Positions 27,803 to 38,611 of a DNA stretch of 64,000 bases are shown piece by piece. This stretch comes from Eopsaltria australis (taxonomy: Eukaryota; Chordata; Aves; Passeriformes; Petroicidae). The notes beneath the pieces are model-generated. The model was not told the DNA's origin, searched no databases, and saw nothing but the letters and a program-made list of their open reading frames with translations. The DNA is taken from positions 310,001-374,000 of the forward strand of contig JAVTVJ010000496.1 in NCBI GenBank assembly GCA_034509425.1. Direction: 5' to 3'. Position 1 is the stretch's first letter; each line of letters opens with the position of its first letter. The position numbers were made by a program, and so were the translations under genes.

Positions 27803-30214
27803 AATAATGTCTCAGGACATTCATCCACGGAGAAATAGTCCATGCTCTCTCAGAACAGCCTATGCTTATATTGTTCTGGTTTTCCCTATAAAGAAAGTGT
27901 ACTATCTGAAACTCTATACAGCTTGTATTCAGCTGGACCAACCAATACTGAACCAACACACATCACTGCGTAATAACTCTTAGTATCCTTACTAGTCTGG
28001 GAAGTACATCTCTTTATTTTCCATGCAAATTATGGTAAAATAATCCAACACTGAAAGCTCTTCTGAAATTGAGCCAGAAACATGGTTTCTAGCTATGATT
28101 CAGAAACTGTACCATGATCCTATTTCTGGAATAGGAGGAAAGCACTCCTATTGCTATTCCTCCTACTGACCCCCTGCTTTTATTGGTCACATCCACTCAG
28201 CTGCAAAAGAAAAAGCAGCTCTGGTTTAGCTCCAGTGCTTCTGGAGAAAAAGGAAAGGTACTTTCTGACTCTACCTCATTACATTGCAAAGTAGAAGTGG
28301 CCACACTCTGTATTACAGGAATTCTGCATAGGAAAGTTGCACTGACTGTTCTGCTTGGTTACTGTTTAGTTTCAACTAATAAAATAATGGTATTATGTGG
28401 AAAAAACATGTTTTTACGACAAGAAAAAGCAAAATCTACATGAATACTAACTTAAGACAAAGACTTTAAGCTCTTTTTTTTCTATTTTGTTGTACCTATG
28501 TATTTAAAGATCCTGTATTTTTCACTTACTCTAATCATTGTATTTTCTGAGTAAGCAACATAATTTACTAAGTCTCTACAACTGAAAAATACTATAGACA
28601 GTTCTGTGCTCAATTACTTTCTTAATTAGTTTGGGATTTTTTTTGAAAGCCTGTGTATATGTATGTGCATACTGTTAGTTTCAACTTGAGGCTTTTGGCA
28701 AGAAGGATTAGTTTTCCTGATTTCCACTACTGAATTCATGGTAATTAGGCTTATCTTACAATCATAATGGTTCTGAGTTTTTCCTCAAGCAAACTCTGTT
28801 TCTACGCAGAGGAGGGTGCAAATGTTACCTATAGATCAAAACAGTCAGTTAATATTCAGTGAAGTCACCCTTCCCAGTTCACAGCATGCGGAGCAGATTC
28901 ATAAAAAGTATCAGACCATTTTATTGACTAGCTGGAAAAACAAACTATGGAAAACATGCGGCCAAGCAGCACTACTGATTTTTAAGCAGGAAGAGGGTAT
29001 ATGGTGGGGCAGCCCCACAGCTGGGGCAGCTCTCAGCCCAGTTCCAGCTAAAACTCAGAAGCCAACCAGAAAATAAGCACCTTTTCAGAGATGGTCTGTG
29101 TGGCTTAGGTGTGGACTGTGGTTAAAACACTGTCTTTAGGAGCTCTGACAGCCACAAATTACAACTCTCTGGCACAACAGAATTATGCAAAAAGAAAAAC
29201 ATCCGACTCCTGTGCAAACAAAGTTTTTTCTCTAGATACCCAAGGCACATTAAATACTTCACAGTAACACAGTTCTAACACGTCTTAGCTGAACACGTCG
29301 ACAATGTACTTATTTTCCTGTCAGACTGAATAATTCTATTCCACTTTTGGAGTCCAACTGTTACATTCTCACCAACTTAGTAAAATGATTAAACCTATTA
29401 ATTGTCAGTATAGCTGAACTGATTAACAAATGCTCACATTCTCCATTCTAAAAATAATTCTATCAGATTAAAATTATTGTAAGTTTATTTGGCATAGCAT
29501 ATTTTAATGTATAAAATTTTCAAATATTTCTCCTTCAAAATTTTATAGCTCTGTGCAGAGAAGTTAATATTTTTGATTACTGTCAGAATAACACTGCATT
29601 ACTAGGTCTGTATTTGAGCAGAAAAGCTCTAAGTTTGTTCTCACCAAACAGCCAATAAAAATACATATCAGAGAATAATAAAAGAAAATCATAGTAAATA
29701 ACACTAACATAAAATGCAAGGCCAACCTTTATTGACATTTGTCATTAATTTCTGAATAAAAGAGCCTGTAAGCATATTTCTCCTCTGAAATTCCTAAATT
29801 CCAAAATTATATAAAACCCACTTATACAGCTATAAATATTTCCAAGGTATTTGCAATGCAAATCACTTTATTATTGTCTCCTGCCTTTGACACTGCCCAT
29901 ATTTTTTTAAGATTTTTTTTGGCTACACAGTAAAGCACTGGTCCAGCATTACTATTTTCTGCCACTGTTATTTATATGCACTAACACAGGTTTCAAAGCT
30001 TCTGAAGGCCACAGCAACCTATGTGACCTGCACCACAACTTCCTCCACACCAACCCAGTTACTCAGTGGACTCTTGTTATAGCTGGCCTTACAGTGATGT
30101 TCACCATCACTACTGATACAAGTTATCAATTGGCTTGCACTTGCAGCTTTCACAAAGCTCATGCCCCTAGAATTTCCATATGATGTTTCTGAAAAAAATG
30201 TACTGTGCCACTGC

Positions 30215-30436
30215 CATAAATAAAAACAGAGGAATCTTTATTTAGGCAAAACTATGGGAGAAATCTCATGCCTGGCAGAGGGTTGCTGGAAGGAGCTGCC
30301 CACATGCTCAGCCAGCTGAAGCTCAGATTCCACAGTTCTTCCATGGATGAGGTGACACAGGCCTGATAGTACACACAGTTTTTTGGCTCTCTTCTGCATG
30401 TTATATGTGGCATATTTTCTACATATGCAATTCAGT
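30215..30436 (-). other. Candidate 3' terminal exon with poly(A) signal
   Basis: On the minus strand a good acceptor (TTCTGTTCCTACTCTGTGCAG, exon starting at 30436) leads into about 200 nt that ends with AATAAA at 30237-30242. A T-rich stretch follows about 10-20 nt later, as expected of a cleavage site. One frame is open from the acceptor to a TAA overlapping the poly(A) signal (about 66 codons) but resembles no known family. It could be the last exon of a non-coding RNA, a weak coding exon or part of a decayed LTR. It lies downstream of the minus-strand promoter near 35.45 kb and so could belong to that transcription unit. That link is inference. Confidence 0.25.
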
Positions 30437-33400
30437 CTGCACAGAGTAGGAACAGAATTACACAACTTTACAAGAACTCTGTTGTGGTATGAGTGGTGAG
30501 ATACAGCATGACTAATAACCCATCTCCATCACCTGGAATGTATTTTTTTCCTAGCACTGGGTTATTTCTGCAAAGAAGTTTAAAAGCTGTTTTCTTTGAT
30601 ACTTTATTATATTGCACTGAAATATGTGAAGCAACAAAATAGTTGAAAAGTTATGGCTCACTAAAGAAGAGTAGCATGGCATACCTACTAACTACACTAG
30701 CAAGTACAATTACACAGTCTAACAAGATACTTCTCTTATAGAAGTGGCTTTTGTTTCATCTACTATTTTCAGATAAGATACATGAAAGAAAATAGAATTA
30801 CTAAAACAGGCAGTATAAAACAGAAATTCTGGGTAGGTGTACAGATAATTTAAATTATTAATAGAGATATTAATAGGACAACTAATGAGTACATCTAGCA
30901 TTTCTTACAGAATCGGGGAGAGGGGAGAGGGGGTTCCACAGAGCTCACAGCATATTGTGTACCAAAAAGTAACATTTTTACTTTCATTCTGTTAATTCAC
31001 TGTCACTTAGTAACTTTTAGTTGCTAAGAAGTAACAGCCAGCAAAAATCAGTATCATGGCGATAGATATGTTTTATGTATAGAAATGTTTCCCAGTTTCC
31101 CAGTAATCCAGTTTCACACCTTTGATCAGCGATGCACTTTTACAGTACTTCATAGTATATTTACAATTTTATGTCACATGAATATTTTAGGACTTCTCTG
31201 CAGATTTTGTAGGAAGGTCATTTTACTTCTTTATGGACCTTCTGATCATCAGATAAGTTTTAAAAACTGCTTTAATATCCTCAGTTTTCAGAAAAGACCA
31301 GCCCTTACTTCACCACTTCTTAGCAAAAAGGAGTATACTTTAGTTGTCCTAGGAGTGCATTTATAAACCACAAATCTCATCTGGCTATAAAATGGGGTAG
31401 TATTGCTTCCAAGTCTTCGTGGTTAGCATTTATGGAAACTGTTACTATATATGGCTGATTTCAAAACTACAGATTCAGCCAGATCCATGACACCTCATGT
31501 ACTGCAGCAATTGGTGGACGTTTTTTCTCTCCCTATTGCACATGCCTAGTTCCTAAGTAGGAACCTCCTGGCAATCCCTTTTACTTTCAGTTTAGGTCTG
31601 TGCTTAGCTCTGGTCTTTAGATGTGTGCTTAGCTTAATAACTGAAATTTGTAACAGCTAGAAATACTGTTCATAGATACTGATAGAGACAATCTTTTCCA
31701 ATTCTAATCCCACTGAAATAAACACCATGTACAATGTGAAGATACTTTGAATGTTCAGAAGCTGTACATATTAGTATTCCCATGTGTTACTTAATACAAT
31801 CAATTAAGGAAAACAAAAAATATTTATTGGATATGATAAAGACCAACAGAAAGTTCAGTTGCTTTTAAATGACCAAAGAAGTATTAAGCAACTTTCAGAA
31901 GCAGAATCTGAAATTTCAAAATTAAGTTTCTTTGTGCTATGCTTTCATAAAAAAAGGAACAGCCCTCAAAGTCCCAATAAAGACAGATTGAACAAAAGTA
32001 TTTTTTCAGTGAATTAATGTTTCCAGTTTCACAACCAATAATCAAGTGAAAATTATCTCCCTTCTAATCCAAACTTTTCCACCATATATTCATTAATATA
32101 TGCAAATAAGCATTAAATACAGCAAAATACATGACCAAGCAGAGCAAGGCAATGTTACTATTTTGATTTTGCTGTCTACAACATACATGAAAGATGCTCA
32201 CTGTGGGACTCCTGGGAAACGAATTTATCCACCTCAAGTAGCAGAAATACTATCTTTTTATCAAGCTTGAATGCAAAAATAAAGAAAATCACTGCTTTCT
32301 GTTATATAGCTTCAGAAGTCTTTCAAGGCTGGCACACACAAACTGATATGAAACATAGAGATATTGAAATACAAAGCACTAAAGTTTGGTATTGCCCTGG
32401 TTATTAAAAAGTTAAACTTTGTTTATAACAGTATTACAACTCCTTCCTTTCAGACAATACATTACTTCTTTATATAAGCTCCTCTCATGTATCTTTTTCT
32501 ATTTTAATTGCTTTACTAAAGTATAGTCTAAGGATCAAAGCTTAAGCTTCTTTGAATTACAGTAGGTGGTTCAGGAAATACACTGAATCAGATCCTGTTT
32601 TTAACATTTGCAGAGTTTCGGGACAAATTTCCTGAGCAGAACCATGGTACCAGGAATATCATAGCTTCCAGACAGTCACAGATATTGATGTAATTAGGGA
32701 CAGACACTGGAGCATCAAGAATCTTCAGACAGTCTGTCAAACACTAACTCTGATTATCCCTACCCCAAGCTCTCTGCTGGATGCATCCCTTTATGGCCAG
32801 TCTGATTCCTTGGCCACTGGACTCCAACTTGGTCTTATTTCCTGAGAACACCAGTGAAATGCTGATAATAAAGACACAACTTGCACACGTGCTTTTTACT
32901 TCTTTCAGCACTATTTCCATTGCTGAAAGAATCAATATGTTGTGTTATTGGATCAATGCACAATTAACTCAACTGTTTTATCATTACATCAATGTACAAT
33001 GAAGGCAGTAGCTTAATCACTCATTGCTGCCCATCATTCTGTGTTCAGGCCCTCATCTCACAGTTTTTGTATTTTTTTCAGTTTTGAACACGCTAGACAT
33101 TGCTTTTGCTAAAATAATTTTCACATATTTAGGTTAAATACCATTGTACATATTTCAAATTAAGAACCATTAACCTGTCCCAAAACTCTGAAAGCTATTT
33201 AAAAGAGATTCTCCGTCTCAAAGAGATTGAAATGTAACATACAGAAACACTAAAATAGGTAGGAAAGCAAAAGGTGGAAGTCCTTTAAAACAGATCAAAG
33301 TAAGTAAGTATCAAGAATCATATAAAGTCTCAGCAATTACTATACTTGCAAGCAAAGACTGAAGTTACTCAAGAGGGAAAGAGAAGGCAGTGCAAACATG

Positions 33401-34574
33401 GTGATCAAAAGCTAGGAGACAAGGAACAATGAAAATGAAGCCAAGGCAAGAAGTGGAAAGTTGTTTCACATCACTTTATATTGCACATACATAAATAAAT
33501 AAATGGGGAAAAAATTGAAAAAGGACATCACAGGACAACAGAGGTGGTCTTTAGTTGACTTTTTTAATTTTTTTTTTTTTTTCCTTTTTCAGGGATTCTG
33601 TTACACTGGTAACACCAAGCTGTTCTAGAACATCAACACATACTGTCTGGAAATAACAGCTTTACATTCTACATTGTTCATTAAAGTATCCAGGATGCAA
33701 CAGGAAATTTAGTTCTACTTTCCTTTTATTTGGTGACCCAGTAGCTCAAAAATCTGCGGAAGAAATAATTTTGAAAATAGAATTTTTTGTATGTGGGATA
33801 ATGTCTACAGTAATCACAAAGATTGCTAGTAGTAATAATACATAATGTCAAATATATGTATACTTTAGCACTTATTTTCATAAAGTATCACAAGATAAGA
33901 TATTCAGTTTGGTATCACAACCAAGCATCCTGATTTTTGTGACCTTTTCAACTCGACATACTCAGAAATAATACCAGCAACTGTGTTTAAGAGCATAGCT
34001 ACAGGAGGCTGTACAGAATATTTAGATGTCAGTGTGTGAAAAAAGTAGTCATGCTGTAGAGGAACAGGCCTGGGGCACTCATGTCTCTGAATCACTGCCA
34101 GGATCAGCAGATCGTCACTGTTAGGAGGATGCCATTCTTTCTGCATAGCCCTCAACTATCATTTGACATCACTGCAAGAAGGGCAAGACAGTACAATTAA
34201 AAACAATGGATTTAAAAGGAGACAAGAATGAAATGCAGTTATTGGATTTAAAGAATGGCGTACCTGGATTTTGTGATAGAAGTTTGCCATGCATTTTATA
34301 ATCAACTTTTACAATCAGCTTTGCTTCAGATTGCTTGTTCTGGTTGTATACACAGGGTTTATTACATATCAAAAAATCCCTCTACAATAGCAGAAGTAAT
34401 GAAAAAGACAAATGTGCCAGGCAATGAGGAACAGGAAGGATATTTAAATCCTAACTGCATCAAAGGCTGAGCTGAAAAAGCTGTTGTCACTTTAAGTAGT
34501 GGAGTGTTTGATTTGCCCTGCAGGGCCAGAGTGCTGTAAGGACCATCTGGGGCAGGGGTCTGTGTGAGGGGTTT
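30437..34574. other. Non-coding stretch with isolated splice-like signals
   Basis: A very strong plus-strand acceptor (T tract then CTTTTTCAG) ends at 33592 but is followed by stops and no clear donor. A minus-strand frame at 33904-34155 (83 codons) begins within sequence encoding KEWHPPN. This shares the HPPN string with the candidate first exon at 35.3 kb, but no family is recognised. I see nothing else. Confidence 0.45.
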
Positions 34575-34580
34575 TTTATT
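34575..34580 (-). terminator. Candidate poly(A) signal AATAAA
   Basis: A canonical AATAAA hexamer on the minus strand lies 22 nt downstream of the TAA ending the candidate exon 3. Such hexamers are common by chance in AT-rich DNA, so it matters only together with the exon model. Confidence 0.3.
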
Positions 34581-34602
34581 ATTGTTAAATCTTAATGTAA
34601 GA

Positions 34603-34666
34603 TTACATAGTTTTACAGAGCCAAGGTACTGAAGATGACTTATAATGAAATGCCACCGGAAGATGG
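34603..34666 (-). CDS. Candidate exon 3 (3' terminal coding part) of a compact unknown gene
   Basis: On the minus strand TCTAATTACAG is a possible acceptor with the exon starting at 34666. Taking two bases from the preceding exon gives an open frame of 20 codons beginning SHLPVAF and ending CKTM, then TAA at 34603-34605. AATAAA follows 22 nt after the stop (34575-34580). The acceptor has only a moderate pyrimidine tract. The segment is also rich in homeodomain-type TAATTA motifs, so a conserved regulatory element is the main alternative. Product unknown. Confidence 0.25.
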
Positions 34667-34747
34667 CTGTAATTAGATTGGTTTGTAATTAAGATACAGA
34701 GCATATAATACATTCTTACCTTTAGCTAAGCACACAAGCTTATTTAC

Positions 34748-34863
34748 CTGGATGAGGCAAAACTTGGCTTAAAATTGAGAACCTTAATAATCCCACCAAT
34801 AGATTCTGCTGTTCTATCAATTGCACATGTATTGCTATTCACAGGAATAAAATTAGGCATCAG
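34748..34863 (-). CDS. Candidate exon 2 of a compact unknown gene
   Basis: This 116-nt minus-strand interval follows CATGCTAG (possible acceptor, weak pyrimidine tract) and ends CATCCAG|GTAAAT, a good donor. Entered in phase 0, as the candidate first exon requires, it is open throughout. It encodes 38 residues beginning LMPNFIPVNS, including RTAESIGGIIKVLNFKP and ending FASS, and leaves two bases that fit the phase of the next segment. I recognise no domain, signal peptide or membrane helix. An open run of this length has a real chance of occurring at random, so confidence is limited. A second donor-like site (AAAG|GTAAGA) lies a little further downstream at about 34720. Confidence 0.27.
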
Positions 34864-35288
34864 CTAGCATGAAATTACATTCAGGATTAATATTAAAAAA
34901 TCCAGACAGATACAACATAGTAGGTTTTAAAAATATATTTTGTATAACATGAGTTTGGAATTTCTGGTAATTTCAACAGAGTGCATATCTGAACTAAACA
35001 TAAAGACAGTGTGGGTCCATGTAAGGAGCTATAAATCAATTAATTGCAAGTTGATACTATTACTGGAAAACACAAACAATAGCAAAATCATAATGAATGT
35101 AATTTTGTGTTAGTATAGGACCAATTACATGCTGATTTTTTTAAAGCAGCAAACTTACTGTGATGATATTGATTCCTTACATTTTTTCTCCTACCTATAC
35201 AAAACTAATGAATATATAAGCTTCTTAACATATTAGCTACTCTTACTCAAAGTTTAAAATCCTTTCAGTTTTATTAAAGTTCACTTAC

Positions 35289-35369
35289 CTGAAAAGTATA
35301 AAACCGGGTCCCATTAGGAGGATGCACTTTAGGGGAGGCAGAGACAGTGTTCATATCCGAGAATATCAT
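35289..35369 (-). CDS. Candidate first coding exon of an unknown gene
   Basis: On the minus strand a start codon at 35369 opens 27 codons that run directly into the consensus donor CAG|GTAAGT (35288 downwards), with the exon ending in phase 0. The peptide begins MIFSDMNTVSASP and ends NGTRFYTFQ. A second in-frame ATG lies five codons in (35354). Both starts have a G at -3. An in-frame TGA just upstream of the first ATG fixes the reading-frame start. There is no signal peptide and no recognisable family. Its strength is context: it sits about 70 nt downstream of a textbook TATA box. Together with the candidate exons at 34748-34863 and 34603-34666 it would make an 86-residue protein, though it may instead splice elsewhere or be a non-coding first exon. 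Confidence 0.45.
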
Positions 35370-35440
35370 TTCTGGTCACACACAATAAAATCCACAGAGA
35401 GCTACAGATGCAGAGCAGAGTGCTAAGCTCAGAGACAAAT

Positions 35441-35450
35441 CCTTTTATAC
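35441..35450 (-). promoter_or_regulatory. TATA box of a minus-strand promoter
   Basis: GTATAAAAGG on the minus strand matches the TATA consensus. Transcription would start near 35418, giving a 5' leader of about 50 nt before the ATG at 35369. A CCAAT box (minus strand) lies upstream at 35535-35539, about 85 bp from the TATA box, which is a normal spacing. TATA plus CCAAT without a CpG island suggests a tissue-restricted rather than housekeeping gene. Confidence 0.5.
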
Positions 35451-35534
35451 ATTTAGGGAGGCAATCGGACAAAATTCAGTCTGCCCCATCCGTTCAGACG
35501 AACAGTGACAGCGTTTTGAATTCCTCACTCCTGC

Positions 35535-35539
35535 ATTGG
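35535..35539 (-). promoter_or_regulatory. CCAAT box
   Basis: CCAAT within CTCACCAATGCAGG on the minus strand, roughly 115-120 bp upstream of the predicted start site. It is compatible with NF-Y binding; a pentamer alone is weak evidence. Confidence 0.35.
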
Positions 35540-35553
35540 TGAGCTAAACTGTA

Positions 35554-35573
35554 AGGTCATTGCTCCCTGACCT
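35554..35573. promoter_or_regulatory. Inverted AGGTCA half-sites (spacer 8)
   Basis: AGGTCA at 35554-35559 and its exact reverse complement TGACCT at 35568-35573 are separated by eight bases, upstream of the TATA/CCAAT promoter. AGGTCA is the core half-site of many nuclear receptors. An eight-base spacer is not the classical IR0/IR3 arrangement, so binding is a hypothesis. Confidence 0.35.
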
Positions 35574-38555
35574 CTAGCTCAGCTAGCCCATTGTAATATG
35601 CACGATGAATAAAAATTAGAAATGCCAAAGAAAAGAGAGCCAGAACCAACAGTACATGGAGCTTGTGCAGAATCTGGCAACGCTTTGGACCTGCCCATCT
35701 GTTCTCAGTGATAATCACCTCCCTCCACCACAGCCTTGCAAAGTGATTATGCTAAGCATCCCAGTTAACCAATAAAACACAGTTTCATTTCAAGCAAGCA
35801 TGCACAGTGAAAAACAGAGGACCTCTTCTGACTAACCTGAAGCATGCCTCGTGTTCAGTTTATAGCTGTATTTGATAACAATGATAATTTTATCCTTTCA
35901 GATGCTGACAGCTATGTTAACACATACAACTTGCTTTAAATAACGCAAAGGTGGCTTTTTTGTCATTCTGACTGTCTTGTATAGAAAGAAAAAGAAGAAA
36001 CTGTGTATTGCTGTACAAATTAGTACTTTTTACATTTCTTAATTTTTGGTTCTACTGCTGGGGAGAAACAAATATTTGTGAGACTGTTTACAGAGCTATA
36101 GTCAGTTTAAATATAATACACATTATAAGCTTCTCTTTAGTAATTTTTTTCTAATTCTTTTTTTCTCATCTTCAATCTGAGTCTCTCTTAAAGAAAGGTT
36201 TACCTAACATTCCTAAGTATAAAACTGGAATTTTATTCTGAGCCTCACTGTGCTTAGCAAAGCTACAGACCTACAGCTTAATTCATTAGCTATACACAAG
36301 ATGTTTCAAAGAAGCTATTTTTTAAGGTTGATAATACTTGTGAACACCTGCACTGAATGTTCAAAAAGCATTCATCACATCTTTTCTTCAAACACAGATC
36401 ATTTGAACTACATGAAGATGATAAAGAAAGTAATATTCAAAGAACTTGACATTTTTTAGCAACAAAAAATAAGAGTTCAATTGACAAAAATTGAAAAGTA
36501 GGGTTACAGAAAAGGGTAAAACTGTGAAGTGGTTGCAAAACTAACTGCATGCTCTGTCAAGCACTTTTATTTTATTCACAAGGTTTAAAAGAGAGGCAGA
36601 AAAACCACTTAAGAAATGGTACTTTCAAAAGGAACTTGTCAAAATTCTAAAAGCCTGGTGAGTTACCAGACTGCTTGTTTTTTATTCTGTTTTATCTTAA
36701 TGCTTTTAGCAATAGGAGATAATGCAGCTTCTCAAGCAAAATGACTGTGAAAGGAGCTGGGAAAGATTCAGAGATGTCTGTTTGTTTAAATGTGTATGTC
36801 AGAGTGGTGCATACTGCAATAATCGTATTTTGTAAGCCAAAGAGAAAAAATCTTCTTAGATGCTATTCATATCTAACAATTTCTTATAATTACCATGACA
36901 TGGCTTCTGTAACATTTACAGAATCAAAGCAAAACTACTGTCTGGAACATTTTCTTAAGACCTGGTTATCAGATTACAGTGTATTCTCCCCTCTTTGATT
37001 TCTCTCCCAGATCTAGATGCTTATATTAGCAAAGAGGCCCCTCAACTGGTGAAATGAAAGATACCACCTTGTTGATAATCTGAGTAGAGAATCCTTTTTT
37101 ATAAGCTGATACTTTCTTCTTTATCATATGCCGACCAAACACGTGCTATTTCTCCACAGTTCAATGAATAAAGTTTCTTTTATGGACATATAAAATGGTT
37201 TGCCCTGAAAGATGAGAGAGGTTTACACCAGAGTTTCTTCACCAAATGCATAACTTGAAGAATTCATGTGCAAAATCCCTGTGTATATTCCTTCAGTACA
37301 CAAGTACTTTCTCTACTCAGTAACTGCACCCATTATCTTGACCTTCTCTTGCTTCAACTTTCGTCACTTTTAATCCTTGTTTCTACCAGCGATATAGAAA
37401 ACTCAGTTCATTTTCTCATACTGGCATGTGCTAAATCTTAAGCTGGTTAATTCACAGTTAAACCTAACTGCTCTAGTCACAGTTGCAATAATGCCTTTCA
37501 CGATCACAACACTGTGGCTGTATTTAGACTTGCTAGTGCCCTATCTGTTCCTTTAGGACTAGGATCTTCTTTTAGCTGCAGCCTTCCACTGGGAGATCTT
37601 ACTGGGATCACTGTTCACCATGACTTGGCTGCCTGTTACCTGAAAAATGCTCTTCAAAATATTGTTTCTGATCTTGTATCTGTTGGTTTGGCTTTCCTGC
37701 CTAGGTGAAGAAATTTGCAGCTAAAAAACCCACCACAAATGTCACCACAAAAAAAAAAACCAAACCAAACCAAACCAAAACAAAAAACCAAAAAAAGCAG
37801 CAGCCCCCTCACACCTACATTTAAGTCCCAATCTATCTAATCAGCAAAGATCTGGAGAGAAGGCACACCATTTTAACTGTTGTTCTAACACTCCACTAAC
37901 TTCCATCTTGTGAGGACAGCTAATGACTATGAATTTTCTTCTACACGACTGCAATACAGGCAACATCATGTTCTTGCAGGATCCTCATGGAATCAGAGTG
38001 TCATTTTGATGTAACACTCAAAATGGACTGAAAACATTTGTTTACAGCAGTGTTTTTCTGAAAAACATGAAACTAACCTCCTGTCAGGAAGCAGTTAGAG
38101 CACAGGTAAATTCAGTAAAGTATGAACTGAAGCATGGCAGAATGAACGTTCACAATTACAGAAAGAGTCACATTTCAGAAAAGCCAGCAGCCCCAACACT
38201 GGGATTCAGCAATCTCCTCGGAACAAGGAGCTGGAACCAGATCTCCCATCTCTAACTGAGTGCAACAACAACTAAGGAGGATATCAAGCAACATGAACTG
38301 AAAGGGAGAAGAAAATTAATCTGAAGAGAAAGGAAGAGCCTCAACAGGACAGAGAAACACACCTAAAGTCCACGACTACAGCTCAGTGGTAGAAGTACTT
38401 ACAATGGATGCAATCTCCATCCAAATATTTGCTCCCATGAATCTTCTAACTAATGATTTAATTATTGCAAGATGTGATACTTGTAGTGGAGAAAAAAAAT
38501 CTCCTACATGAAAAGAAAAAGCTCTACATGTTCAAAAGTATGAGATATGGCAATG
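35574..38555. other. AT-rich non-coding stretch
   Basis: Upstream flank of the candidate promoter, then unique sequence. The only repeat is the A-rich (CCAAA)-type tract at 37748-37796. Frames here are short and unsupported. Confidence 0.55.
37748..37796 (+). repeat. A-rich simple repeat (CCAAA)n
   Basis: A poly(A) run followed by several copies of CCAAA and then degenerate A-rich sequence. A low-complexity tract of this kind may be the tail of an old retroposon, but no body is recognisable upstream. Confidence 0.8.
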
Positions 38556-38611
38556 CTTTAGTTCCAGTTGAGATGACTTTAGTTCCAGTAGAGATGGCTT
38601 TAGTTCCAGTT
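38556..38611 (+). repeat. 21-bp tandem repeat, 2.7 copies
   Basis: Units CTTTAGTTCCAGTTGAGATG(A) start at 38556, 38577 and 38598, the last one partial. Because 21 is a multiple of three, the open frame at 38465-38713 carries an in-frame heptad: LVPVEMT, LVPVEMA, LVPVTF. The frame itself has no other sign of being a gene. Confidence 0.9.

Larger units (their letters stand above)
25626..30236. other. AT-rich non-coding stretch
   Basis: Unique sequence with a 3 x 9-bp tandem repeat at 27776-27802 and a perfect hairpin at 27531-27560. A 44-nt interval at 26217-26260 on the minus strand is bounded by a strong acceptor and a GTGAGT donor but lacks any other support. No gene is recognisable. Confidence 0.55.

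Noticed and set aside
33541..33700. Very strong plus-strand acceptor ending at 33592
   Set aside because: The T tract is a simple homopolymer. Downstream frames close quickly, and no donor or clear poly(A) signal follows.
38380..38393. AGCTCAGTGGTAGA, identical to a tRNA D-arm/A-box
   Set aside because: No B-box (GGTTCRANNCC), no anticodon arm and no acceptor-stem pairing in the right places, so it is not a tRNA gene.
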